Part shown: in pieces, positions 16,884 through 24,627 of the stretch
Position numbering within the stretch: the stretch's first letter is position 1
Layout of the letters: each line of letters begins with the position of its first letter
DNA from: WJMT01 sp964624145
GTDB lineage: Bacteria > Acidobacteriota > Aminicenantia > Aminicenantales > Aminicenantaceae
Direction: 5' to 3'
Length of the DNA: 50,903 bases
Assembly: GCA_964624145.1 (NCBI GenBank)
Contig: CAZUXT010000024.1
Location: 1-50,903 of the forward strand
The notes under the pieces: generated by a model
Seen by the model: only the letters and a program-made list of their open reading frames with translations
What the model was told of the DNA's origin: nothing
Databases searched by the model: none
Program-made: the position numbers and the translations under genes

Positions 16884-17288
16884 TTATCTCTTATGGTACT
16901 GAGGGGCTTTACGGGCTCCTCTTAATCCATACTTTTTCCTTTCCTTCACCCTATCATCTCTGGTCAGCAGTCCTGATTCTTTGAGTACGGGTCTTAACTC
17001 TTTGTTGAACTCAACCAAAGCCCTCGCAACACCTAATCGGATCGCTTCTGCCTGGCCTGATATTCCTCCGCCGTTGACTCTGATAAAAAGATCAAATTTA
17101 TCACTCGTCTCTGTCAACAACAAAGGTTTCTTTATTGTTTTTCTGTAGATTTCCAAAGAAAAAAAATTGCTAAACGGCTGCAGCCTTTTATTGACATATA
17201 GTGTAATGTCCCCTTTGCCCGGCCTAAGATAGACTCTGGCAACTGATGACTTCCGTCTTCCCGTGCCGTAATATTGTATTAAACTCAA
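16884..17288 (-). CDS. rpsI: 30S ribosomal protein S9
   Basis: This 134-residue protein is a full-length S9: QYYGTGRRKSSVARVYL at the start, VNGGGISGQAEAIRLGVARAL in the middle, and the basic end GLRGARKAPQYHKR, whose tail reaches the ribosomal P site. The start is TTG at 17288, four bases after AGGAGG. That ribosome site overlaps the TAG stop of rplM, so the two genes are tightly coupled. No in-frame ATG lies near the start. Confidence 0.97.
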   Translation of the reverse strand: MSLIQYYGTGRRKSSVARVYLRPGKGDITLYVNKRLQPFSNFFSLEIYRKTIKKPLLLTETSDKFDLFIRVNGGGISGQAEAIRLGVARALVEFNKELRPVLKESGLLTRDDRVKERKKYGLRGARKAPQYHKR

Positions 17289-17296
17289 ATCTCCTC

Positions 17297-17725
17297 CTAA
17301 AACTCATATTCTTTTGGTTTCTGTGCTTCGTGGGGATGATCAGGACCACGATAAACCTTAAGTTTCTTATGTATGGCCTGACCCAGCTTATTCCTTGGGA
17401 TCATTCCGCGGACAGCCCTTTTAATAACTTCTTCCGGATTTTTCTCAATCATTTCTCCTAAGGTTTTTTCTTTTATTCCCCCCGGATATCCCGTATGGGA
17501 ATAATATTTTTTTTGATCTAATTTATTCCCGGAGACAATTACTTTTTCCGCATTGACAACGATCACATGGTCTCCACAATCTAAAAAATTGACATACTGG
17601 GGCTTCCCTTTTCCTCGGAGCAAACCGGCTACTTCAGTGGCTAATCTTCCCAGAACCTTTCCTTCAGCATTGATAAGCCACCAATTTCTCTCGATCTCAT
17701 TCTTTTTCGGTACGTAAGTCTTCAT
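17297..17725 (-). CDS. rplM: 50S ribosomal protein L13
   Basis: This 142-residue protein is a complete L13: WWLINAEGKVLGRLATEVA near residues 15-33, then VNFLDCGDHVIVVNAEKVIVSG (in parts), YYSHTGYPGG and AVRGMIPRNKLG. It is the first gene of the six-gene translation operon. An AAGGA site lies eight bases before the ATG. The strong promoter at 17800-17828 gives a leader of about 68 bases. Confidence 0.97.
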   Translation of the reverse strand: MKTYVPKKNEIERNWWLINAEGKVLGRLATEVAGLLRGKGKPQYVNFLDCGDHVIVVNAEKVIVSGNKLDQKKYYSHTGYPGGIKEKTLGEMIEKNPEEVIKRAVRGMIPRNKLGQAIHKKLKVYRGPDHPHEAQKPKEYEF

Positions 17726-17781
17726 AACAATAATCCTTAAAACTTAACAATATATGATAATATAACAATGATGGTAAAAGA

Positions 17782-17795
17782 CACCAATATTGGTG
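17782..17795. promoter_or_regulatory. perfect palindrome over the rplM operon transcription start
   Basis: CACCAATATTGGTG is a 14-base perfect palindrome. It starts four bases after the -10 element on the minus strand, so it covers the expected +1 (about 17793). It could be an operator for a dimeric repressor. The protein is unknown. Confidence 0.45.
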
Positions 17796-17799
17796 AGAA

Positions 17800-17828
17800 A
17801 ATATACTAAATCTTCAGGTAATTGTCAA
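17800..17828 (-). promoter_or_regulatory. strong sigma70-type promoter of the rplM operon
   Basis: On the minus strand: TTGACA (17828-17823), a 17-base spacer, TATATT (17805-17800). It drives rplM-rpsI-rpsB-tsf-pyrH-frr. Between it and the terminator at 18011-18041 I see no gene or other element. Confidence 0.75.
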
Positions 17829-18010
17829 CTGCTCAAATGCTTAAAAGCTCAAACAATATGCTTTTCTGGATTATTCCTCAATGACTCTCAGCCTTATGGG
17901 ATTGAGCTGCTTGATCAAGAAAATGCCCAGAAGAAAACCACCAATATGAGTAAACAGGGAAAACGCTATGTAGGATTTTCGTCTTTTAAAGGTATGAACA
18001 TGGGTCTGTG

Positions 18011-18041
18011 AAAAAAAAAGGCCTATTTATCATAGGCCTTT
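18011..18041 (-). terminator. intrinsic terminator after the TPR lipoprotein gene
   Basis: On the minus strand AAAGGCCTAT (18041-18032), a five-base loop and ATAGGCCTTT (18026-18017) form a perfect ten-pair stem. A run of T follows (18016-18011). It separates the TPR gene from the rplM operon. Confidence 0.85.
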
Positions 18042-18088
18042 CATTATTGTTTTCTATTCTAAACTATGAAACAAAAATATTAGTTACA

Positions 18089-19114
18089 TTACTTTTTGAG
18101 TTCTTTTTCTAATTTCTGCCTTTCTACCTCAGCCTCTCTGGCTTCTTTATATCTCTCTAAATACATCTGGCCATCCTGAATATAGCGTTCAGCTCTGTCC
18201 GGGTCTATTTTAGCCAGCACGCTCTGGTATATGACGCTCAACCAAGAATAAGGTTCCGGATACTTGGGATCCAGTTCACTCGCTTTCACAAGCGCGCTTT
18301 CGCTCTCTTTAGCAGCCTGAAGGCGCTGAGCCCTGGAAAGCCTGTTCTGAAGCCTGTAAGCCTTGGACCATCTGTTCACTCCTTTAGAAAGCCAGGCAGC
18401 GGGATTATCAGGTTCTAACTCAGTCCTTTTATCATGATAAAAATAGGCTTGGTCTACTCTTTTAATACTCATCTCTAAATCCTGATAAAACTGGGCAATA
18501 TAAGCATAACCCTGAGGATTTTCAGGCTCCAGCTCGATTCTTCTTAAATACATCTGCTCCGCTTTTTCAAAAGGTGTCTTTTCACCATTTTCAGTTTTTT
18601 CTCCCTCTTCTTCCTCGCTTTCACCCCCTGCATATCTCTTGTAGAACTCAGCCACAACATAATAATTGCTCATATTGGTAGGATTCATATCCAAAATCTT
18701 TAAAAACAATTTCTCAGCTTCCTCAAAATTTCTCAATTTATCATACATGTCCGCCAATGAATGGATAATCTCTTCATTCTCCGGGCTGATCTCATACGCT
18801 CTATTCAAAGCCTCAAGAGCTTTATCCGCACGCTCCATGTTTCTCTCAGTATCTACTCCCGGACTAAAGACAGCCTTATAACTTTCTCCCAGAAAACGGT
18901 GCGCTTGAACTAAACTTGGATTTAATTCTAAAGCCTTCTCATAATTTTCTATGGCGTCTCTATACTTTTGCTCTGTAAAAGCCTGATTGGCCTTGGAAAA
19001 ATAATGATTTGCTTGCAAACGGCTCACTTTAAGCTTTTCGCAGCTTACTGTAGTAAAAACTATGATGACAGCTAACACAACGATCAGAGCGGGATTCATC
19101 TTTTTTAGAGACAT
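18089..19114 (-). CDS. TPR-repeat lipoprotein
   Basis: This 341-residue protein has a signal peptide ending at a probable lipoprotein cysteine (VFTTVSC, residue 25). TPR units follow across residues 35 to about 300; the best one is YRDAIENYEKALELNPSLVQ. A charged insert with a Glu-rich run lies near residues 170-190. TPR proteins hold other proteins, and the partner is unknown. GGAGG lies six bases before the ATG. It has its own promoter (19173-19201) and terminator (18011-18041), so it is a single-gene unit. Confidence 0.85.
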   Translation of the reverse strand: MSLKKMNPALIVVLAVIIVFTTVSCEKLKVSRLQANHYFSKANQAFTEQKYRDAIENYEKALELNPSLVQAHRFLGESYKAVFSPGVDTERNMERADKALEALNRAYEISPENEEIIHSLADMYDKLRNFEEAEKLFLKILDMNPTNMSNYYVVAEFYKRYAGGESEEEEGEKTENGEKTPFEKAEQMYLRRIELEPENPQGYAYIAQFYQDLEMSIKRVDQAYFYHDKRTELEPDNPAAWLSKGVNRWSKAYRLQNRLSRAQRLQAAKESESALVKASELDPKYPEPYSWLSVIYQSVLAKIDPDRAERYIQDGQMYLERYKEAREAEVERQKLEKELKK

Positions 19115-19172
19115 TATGACCTCCTTAATCTTTCTATCTATTCATATTAATAATTCACGTCAGTAATTTGAA

Positions 19173-19201
19173 TTTATAATAAAAAGCCTCGCTAAAGTCA
19201 A
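19173..19201 (-). promoter_or_regulatory. sigma70-type promoter of the TPR lipoprotein gene
   Basis: On the minus strand: TTGACT (19201-19196), a 17-base spacer, TATAAA (19178-19173). It sits between the der stop and the TPR gene start. Confidence 0.65.
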
Positions 19202-19228
19202 GTAAAACATCCCTAATGTGTTCACCTT

Positions 19229-20545
19229 CTAGTTCCTTTTAAGGCGAAGTCGTATGGGAGTCCCCCATATATTAAATTTTTCTCTTAAAAGAGCTGAAAA
19301 ATATTTTTCATAGGAAGGTAAAAGAGCGCTTTTGGAGTGGGTAAAAAGAACAAAAGTAGGAGGAAGGATACTCTGCTGCACCATATATTTGATCTTAATC
19401 TTCTTTTTCTTTTTGGATAGGGGAGGTTTTTCCCGGCTTGTGGAATATAAAAATTTATTAAGATGTGGAGTGGGAACCCATGTCTTTGCATTGTTATAAA
19501 TCTCTTCAGCTAAATCCAGTATTTTTACAGCCCGCTTCCCGGTACGGGCTGATACAAAAAGAAGAGGCGCATATGAGACAAAATCAAGTCTTTCATAAGC
19601 CTTTATTTTAAACTCCTCATAGACCTTTTCTTTAGAGGGAATCAAATCCCATTTATTCAAGGCAAGCATAAGAGGTTTTCCCGAGTCATACGCTAAATGG
19701 GCTATGGCTGCATCCTGGCGGGTTGGAAATTCGGTTGCATCCATTAAAAGACAAACCACATCTGCTTTCCCGATGTTTTTCTTTGCTCTGATGATGCCTG
19801 CTTTTTCTCTCTTGTCCCTGGTCCTGCTCAATTTTCGAATGCCTGCTGTATCAATAAGACAAAAAGGACGGCCGTTCCTTAAAACTACCGTGTCTATACT
19901 GTCTCTTGTTGTTCCTGGGGTCTCACTGACAATAAGCTTTTCCTGACCGATGATGAGATTAACTATAGAAGATTTACCTACATTGATCCTGCCAACAACG
20001 GCTATTTTAATAGGTATCAATTCTTGTTTATCGTAAGAAATACTGGGTATCACATTGGTAATCGCCTCTTCAAGAAGTTCTATATTCCGTTTATGCTCTG
20101 CGGATAAGGGGATGAGAAAATCCCCGCCCAGCTTGAAAAATTCCCATAGGTACTTCTCTTCCATGGCAGGTGAGTCCATTTTATTAACCACTATGATTAT
20201 GGGCTTGCCAAGCTTTTTCAGAGAGATAAAGAGCTCCTGTTCGGAAGGAACGATCCCTTTCCTGGCATCAAGCATGAATATCAGTACATCAGCCTGTTTT
20301 GAAGCTTCCCATGCCTTGATTTTGACTTGAGATGAGATAGGATTTGATTCAGAGTCGAAAAAACCGCCTGTATCCACAAGTTCGAATTTTTTGTCTCCTA
20401 AAGTGCATACACTTGAGTTCATGTCTCGTGTCATACCCGGCGAAGAGTGCACAATGGCCTTTTTTTCTCTGAGAAGACGGTTGAATAAAGTCGACTTCCC
20501 CACATTTGGAAATCCGACGATAACAACCCTGGTCAGTTTATTCAT
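19229..20545 (-). CDS. der: ribosome-assembly GTPase Der (EngA)
   Basis: This 438-residue protein has two tandem GTPase domains and a KH-like C-terminal domain, needed for 50S subunit maturation. G1 motifs are GFPNVGKST near residues 11-19 and GRINVGKSS near 185-193. G3 motifs are DTGG and DTAG, and G4 motifs are NKMD and NKWD. The C-terminal basic segment (SKKKKKIKIKYMVQQ) begins the KH-like part. It is the third gene of the amidase-GerMN-der set and lies 53 bases after the GerMN gene. Confidence 0.96.
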   Translation of the reverse strand: MNKLTRVVIVGFPNVGKSTLFNRLLREKKAIVHSSPGMTRDMNSSVCTLGDKKFELVDTGGFFDSESNPISSQVKIKAWEASKQADVLIFMLDARKGIVPSEQELFISLKKLGKPIIIVVNKMDSPAMEEKYLWEFFKLGGDFLIPLSAEHKRNIELLEEAITNVIPSISYDKQELIPIKIAVVGRINVGKSSIVNLIIGQEKLIVSETPGTTRDSIDTVVLRNGRPFCLIDTAGIRKLSRTRDKREKAGIIRAKKNIGKADVVCLLMDATEFPTRQDAAIAHLAYDSGKPLMLALNKWDLIPSKEKVYEEFKIKAYERLDFVSYAPLLFVSARTGKRAVKILDLAEEIYNNAKTWVPTPHLNKFLYSTSREKPPLSKKKKKIKIKYMVQQSILPPTFVLFTHSKSALLPSYEKYFSALLREKFNIWGTPIRLRLKRN

Positions 20546-20568
20546 TTCCCTTACGGTCCTAAAATCAG

Positions 20569-20585
20569 TTAACCTGAACTATTCA
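20569..20585. repeat. solo copy of the 6889-7186 element terminus
   Basis: TTAACCTGAACTATTCA at 20569-20585 is identical, in inverted orientation, to the right end of the element at 7169-7185 (17 of 17 bases). It lies in the 53-base gap between the GerMN gene and der. It may be a remnant or a conserved site. Confidence 0.45.
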
Positions 20586-20598
20586 GAAAAGAGAAAAA

Positions 20599-21177
20599 TC
20601 AATCGCTTATAAGGTCATAGCGTGGAAGAAATGGCCTCCTGAGGTCAATATGGCCGGCTAATGTTTCCTGTTCCGTTCCGTTAACCAGAATAAATACCTT
20701 TTTAATTGATTTAAAATTATAAGTAATAGAATTGACAATAGAAAATATGGAAGAAATCTCTGCAGAGGAACCTGAAGGATGTGCTGTTTGAAACTCAGGA
20801 GAAAAATCAACGTATACGATTCCATCCTTTGTAATATAAATACTTCTGACCTTTGTCTCCAGAGGAAACGGTGACAGCAATCCTTCTTTAGATCCGGCAA
20901 TCAGTTCTTTTATCAAACGTTCTATCTGGTTTTCCAGTATCGAACCATTAACGATTTCTCTTTCCTCCCTGTGCAGTCTGTAATCTTCCTCAGAAATGAA
21001 AAACAACACTATTTTTTTTGTATCCAGCTCTGGCTCTCCTGAACGCTCCTCTTCCAACAAATCAACAGAAGACATATCAGGAGTTTTTTCTTTCCCCTGG
21101 CTTCCAAAAAAAAGCACCATCAGAATGATCAGCAATACCAAAAGGGAAGCAGGAAGAATCAATTTTTTCAATTCCAT
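20599..21177 (-). CDS. GerMN-domain exported protein
   Basis: This protein of about 192 residues has one N-terminal membrane helix (KKLILPASLLVLLIILMVLF) and a GerMN-type domain. The domain shows KIVLFFISEEDYRL, a helix with IERLIKELIAGSKEG, the strand GIVYVDFSPEF and the helix IFSIVNSITYNF. GerMN domains occur in spore GerM and in many non-spore-formers next to cell-wall amidases, as here. ATG 21177 is chosen because it lies seven bases after the amidase stop; a longer frame from 21243 would overlap the amidase. Confidence 0.8.
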   Translation of the reverse strand: MELKKLILPASLLVLLIILMVLFFGSQGKEKTPDMSSVDLLEEERSGEPELDTKKIVLFFISEEDYRLHREEREIVNGSILENQIERLIKELIAGSKEGLLSPFPLETKVRSIYITKDGIVYVDFSPEFQTAHPSGSSAEISSIFSIVNSITYNFKSIKKVFILVNGTEQETLAGHIDLRRPFLPRYDLISD

Positions 21178-21184
21178 GGCTTTT

Positions 21185-22330
21185 CTACTGGCGAGTGTAT
21201 TCATCCAAAAACTCAGCCAGCCCCAGATATATCGCCCGTGCAATGCTGTTCTGAAATTCGTCTGTTATCAGATTTTTTTCCTCCCTGGGATTGGAAATAA
21301 ACGCTGTCTCAACAAGAACAGCAGGGCATGCCACTCCCGTTAAAACTTTAAAAGGAGCCTGCTTGACTCCTCTGTTTAATGTCCCGCTGAGGGTATTGAG
21401 CTTGTTCTGAATCTTCTCGGCAAGCCGACTGCTCTGCCGAATATAGGATGACTGGGCCATATCCCATAAGATCAACTTTATATCATCCACATTATCGCTC
21501 TGTATGCTCTCCAATTCAGTGGAATTATTCTCCATATAAGCAAGCCTTCGGGTTTCTTCGTCAGTGGCATTCAAGCTCAAAAAAAATGTCTCAGAGCCCT
21601 GCGCTGTTTTTCTGTAAGAACCATTGGCATGAATACTGATGAAAACAAAGGCTTTGTAATTATTGGCAATAGCTGCTCTTCTCTCAAGGGAGACATCCAC
21701 ATCTTCCTCTCTTGTCAATTGAACTCTGTAAGGAAGATTTCTTTCAATGATAGCTTTTAACTTGAGCGCGATTTCAAGAGTGATTATTTTTTCTTTGGTT
21801 CCATACCTTCCTTCGGCACCTGTTTCCAGACCGCCGTGACCTGGATCTATGACAATGGTCCTTAATCCCTCCTGCGTGGAAACATTTGCAGGCTTATTTG
21901 AAAAAGAATTGGCATCATGACGGGAATCATTATTGCTGTCCTCTTTAAACTCTTCTGGTGAAGACGTAATATCTAAGAGGACAGTTGAAGAATCCTGGGA
22001 TATGGAAGGACGGCAGAGAAGGTCTTTATGAGCCATTTTTATGGTGAATATATAATAATCAGATCCTCTTCCCCATTCTATTGACTCCACCCTGCTGCTT
22101 TGAAAAGCCTCCTTGTTTATGTGAAACGGGTCATCCGCTCTGACTCTAACAAGGATATAAAGACCGCTTTTTTCCGTGCTTATGCTTAGAGGCTTAGAAG
22201 ATTCCAAAAATACTCGGGAATAATCAGAATAGTCTTTAACCGATAGCTTAAGAAAAGGGCTTTGCTGGGAAGGAAGAAATCCCTGAATAACTATCAAAAC
22301 CAAAAAAATCACTAACAAGCTTTTTTTCAT
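21185..22330 (-). CDS. N-acetylmuramoyl-L-alanine amidase (Amidase_3)
   Basis: This 381-residue exported enzyme cleaves the peptide from the sugar chain of peptidoglycan. A signal peptide (residues 1 to about 20) is followed by an AMIN-like beta domain (about 25-125), a linker and the zinc amidase domain (about 155-381). Likely zinc ligands are H165 (DPGHGG), E180 and H234 (SIHANG), with catalytic E341 (VETAFISN). The start ATG 22330 is preferred; a GTG at 22342 is also in frame. The gene begins 41 bases after the tmRNA 3' end on the same strand, with no clear terminator between them. Confidence 0.92.
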   Translation of the reverse strand: MKKSLLVIFLVLIVIQGFLPSQQSPFLKLSVKDYSDYSRVFLESSKPLSISTEKSGLYILVRVRADDPFHINKEAFQSSRVESIEWGRGSDYYIFTIKMAHKDLLCRPSISQDSSTVLLDITSSPEEFKEDSNNDSRHDANSFSNKPANVSTQEGLRTIVIDPGHGGLETGAEGRYGTKEKIITLEIALKLKAIIERNLPYRVQLTREEDVDVSLERRAAIANNYKAFVFISIHANGSYRKTAQGSETFFLSLNATDEETRRLAYMENNSTELESIQSDNVDDIKLILWDMAQSSYIRQSSRLAEKIQNKLNTLSGTLNRGVKQAPFKVLTGVACPAVLVETAFISNPREEKNLITDEFQNSIARAIYLGLAEFLDEYTRQ

Positions 22331-22371
22331 TTTTACCAGCACAATGAATCTTTATTCAAAAACAATCTTAA

Positions 22372-22716
22372 TGGAGGCGGCGGGAATCGAACCCGCGTCC
22401 GAAGGCATTCAACGAGAGGACGCTACATGCTTATCCTCTTCTTTTTTCTCGCTTCAAGGCTGTCAAAGAGGAAAACTACCCTGAAACCAGCTCCTAAAAA
22501 AATCACTTGCCTGGCAAGGAGCGTGCCAGGTTCGCTATCCTGCTGGTCGGCGTTTCTTGAGCGCCGCAGGAAAACGCAAAAGAAACGGCATGCCTCTTTT
22601 TAGGCAGCTAATGGCATTGATTCTGCAATTGTTAATTTCCACCTGATTAACGAGGTGGGTGGGGCCTCGACATGCTTCCTCAGTCTCTTTACCTCCGTCG
22701 AACCCAATTCGCCCCC
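22372..22716 (-). ncRNA. ssrA: transfer-messenger RNA
   Basis: The two ends pair as a seven-base acceptor, GGGGGCG (22716-22710) with CGCCTCC. The 5' side has the tmRNA signature AATTGGGTTCGACGG, and the 3' side has the T-arm GGGTTCGATTCCC. CCA is not encoded. The first pseudoknot is visible: CCACCT (22658-22653) with AGGTGG (22644-22639), and loop GTTAAT (22651-22646) with ATTAAC (22636-22631). Four bases later the tag frame reads GCA GAA TCA ATG CCA TTA GCT GCC TAA (22626-22600), giving AESMPLAA. The stop lies in a GCCT/AGGC stem. It rescues stalled ribosomes with SmpB. The resume codon is inferred from the pseudoknot spacing and an A at -4. Confidence 0.95.
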
Positions 22717-22729
22717 GGTCTCATATATA

Positions 22730-22757
22730 ATTATATTTGAGATAAAAAAAATGTCAA
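22730..22757 (-). promoter_or_regulatory. strong promoter of ssrA
   Basis: On the minus strand: perfect TTGACA (22757-22752), a 16-base spacer and perfect TATAAT (22735-22730). The mature tmRNA begins 13 bases after the -10, so a short 5' leader must be trimmed. Confidence 0.75.
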
Positions 22758-22810
22758 TATGAATTACCCTGAGATACAGGGACCCCCGCATTAAATAATT
22801 TTAAAATAAT

Positions 22811-22840
22811 TTGTCTATTATGTATCGATTATGATATAAA
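22811..22840 (+). promoter_or_regulatory. probable promoter of the kinase gene
   Basis: TTGTCT (22811-22816), an 18-base spacer and TATAAA (22835-22840) lie about 75 bases before the kinase ATG. Confidence 0.4.
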
Positions 22841-22914
22841 AATCTTAATAAGTAAGCTGAACAAACAGGGAATGAGCAAATATTCTCTTGTAAACATGGT
22901 TCAAGGGAAACCTT

Positions 22915-24591
22915 ATGCCGGAAAACAAAAAAATAGGTAAATACGAAATTTTAGATATCATTGGCAAAGGAGCTATGGGCATTGTTTATAAAGCTCTGGA
23001 TCCTGACATTGACAGAATCGTAGCCATTAAAGCCATAAGATTCGATATTATCTCCGAAGATTCTGAACGCGAAGAGATAATGAAAAGGTTTATGAGGGAA
23101 GCCCAGTCAGCAGGAAAACTCGTTCATCCGAATATCGTCACTATCTATGATGTCGTGAAAACCAAAAATATGACCTATATCGTGATGCAACATATCGAAG
23201 GACACAGCCTTCAAAAGACGATCTCCTCAGGCCAGAAAACATCCACTGAAAAAGCAGTGCTTCTCATGACCCAGATATGCAGTGCTTTAAGCTATGCCCA
23301 CAAACAAGGAATCATTCACAGGGATATAAAACCTGCCAATATTCTCATAGATAAAGAAGGAAAACCCTATCTCGTTGATTTTGGCATAGCCAGAATCGAA
23401 ACATCCACTATCACGCAGACAGGCAGAACCGTAGGAACTCCAAGTTATATGTCCCCAGAACAAGTTATGGGACAAAAAGTGGACAAGTGCTCTGATATAT
23501 TTTCACTGGGAGTTCTTCTTTATGAAATCCTTACAGGAAAAAGGCCTTTCCATGGAGACAGCATAACCACAGTGATCTACAAGATCATTCATGAAGAACC
23601 ACTGGCATCCACTGAAATAAAAAAAGCGCTCCCCAAAGGATTTGAGACGATCATTTCAAAAGCTTTAGCCAAAGACCCCAAAAAACGCTATCAAACATGC
23701 GAGCAGCTCAAACAGGACCTTCAAGGGCAAATAGATACAACACAAAAACCCCCAAAAAAAACAAAAGGGATTTGGATCGGGATCAGTGCTGTTGTGGTGT
23801 TCCTTCTTATCTTAGGAACAGTTCTGATTCTTTTTCTCAATCATAAGATAAACATTCCCTTCCTGACTCCAGGAAAATCAGTAGAGATCACCGTCGAATC
23901 TCCTCTCCCTCCCCCTATCCACATAAAGGAATTATCCGCTCTCCCGTACAACACAGTCAAACAAATGATACAGAGCTTTGAAAACAAAAACTATTCAGAA
24001 ACAAAGGATTTAGCAGAAAAGATCCTTTCCACAGAGCCTGAGAACGAAACAGCCCGGAAATATCTTGAACAGGCACAGGAAAAAATCCAGAGTATATCCA
24101 ACAAAGTTACCGCATCCCAGTATTTAAAAACAGGGATTGATCACTATAAACAAGGCCTTTACAGAAAATGCATCGATGATATGAATCAGGTCCTGAAATG
24201 GGACAAAGAAAACACGGAAGCAAAAAAATATATTTATTTGGCTGACACAGCCCTATCTAAAATCGAAATCACAAATATGCTTGAAAAACAAAAAACAGCA
24301 GAAGAAGAAAAAAACCTGGAAACCATACTCGCTGGTATAGGATCTGAAAAAATTCTGGAGCAGAGAAAAGCTGACCTGGCCCTTCTTTTTGATCACTACA
24401 AAGATATCCAGTCTGTTTATTCTGACATCACCATCCATTTTAAAAATACCAGAGAAGCGGAAGTAGACTTTTCCCATATGCTGATCGCTGTTTACGAGAA
24501 AACCAATCAAAGAAAAGTCCTTTTTGATGGAACAAAAAAATGGACTGTAAAAAAAATGGGAAATCAATGGAAAATTATTGATAATAAATAA
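22915..24591 (+). CDS. membrane serine/threonine protein kinase with TPR-like extracytoplasmic part
   Basis: This 558-residue Hanks-type kinase shows GKGAMGIVYKA (glycine loop, residues 18-27), K39 (VAIK), HRDIKPAN at 135-142, DFG at 155-157 and the activation segment RTVGTPSYMSPEQ ending at 183. All catalytic residues are intact. A membrane helix spans about 284-309. The outer part has two TPR-like helical repeats (about 345-450). The last 75 residues (DHYKDIQSVYSDITIHFKN and WKIIDN) could be an NTF2-like domain. It probably senses an envelope signal and phosphorylates cytoplasmic targets. It lies 36 bases before the PEGA-NHL protein gene. Confidence 0.93.
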   Translation: MPENKKIGKYEILDIIGKGAMGIVYKALDPDIDRIVAIKAIRFDIISEDSEREEIMKRFMREAQSAGKLVHPNIVTIYDVVKTKNMTYIVMQHIEGHSLQKTISSGQKTSTEKAVLLMTQICSALSYAHKQGIIHRDIKPANILIDKEGKPYLVDFGIARIETSTITQTGRTVGTPSYMSPEQVMGQKVDKCSDIFSLGVLLYEILTGKRPFHGDSITTVIYKIIHEEPLASTEIKKALPKGFETIISKALAKDPKKRYQTCEQLKQDLQGQIDTTQKPPKKTKGIWIGISAVVVFLLILGTVLILFLNHKINIPFLTPGKSVEITVESPLPPPIHIKELSALPYNTVKQMIQSFENKNYSETKDLAEKILSTEPENETARKYLEQAQEKIQSISNKVTASQYLKTGIDHYKQGLYRKCIDDMNQVLKWDKENTEAKKYIYLADTALSKIEITNMLEKQKTAEEEKNLETILAGIGSEKILEQRKADLALLFDHYKDIQSVYSDITIHFKNTREAEVDFSHMLIAVYEKTNQRKVLFDGTKKWTVKKMGNQWKIIDNK

Positions 24592-24627
24592 CAAATAATT
24601 ATAATAGAAGAGGTTTTGGGATAAACG

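Noticed and set aside
17790..18011. 73-codon plus-strand ORF upstream of the rplM operon
   Set aside because: It runs opposite to the rplM promoter, starts in the palindrome and has no ribosome site.
22600..22791. 63-codon minus-strand ORF ending in SMPLAA
   Set aside because: It lies within tmRNA. Only its last codons, the proteolysis tag, are translated.
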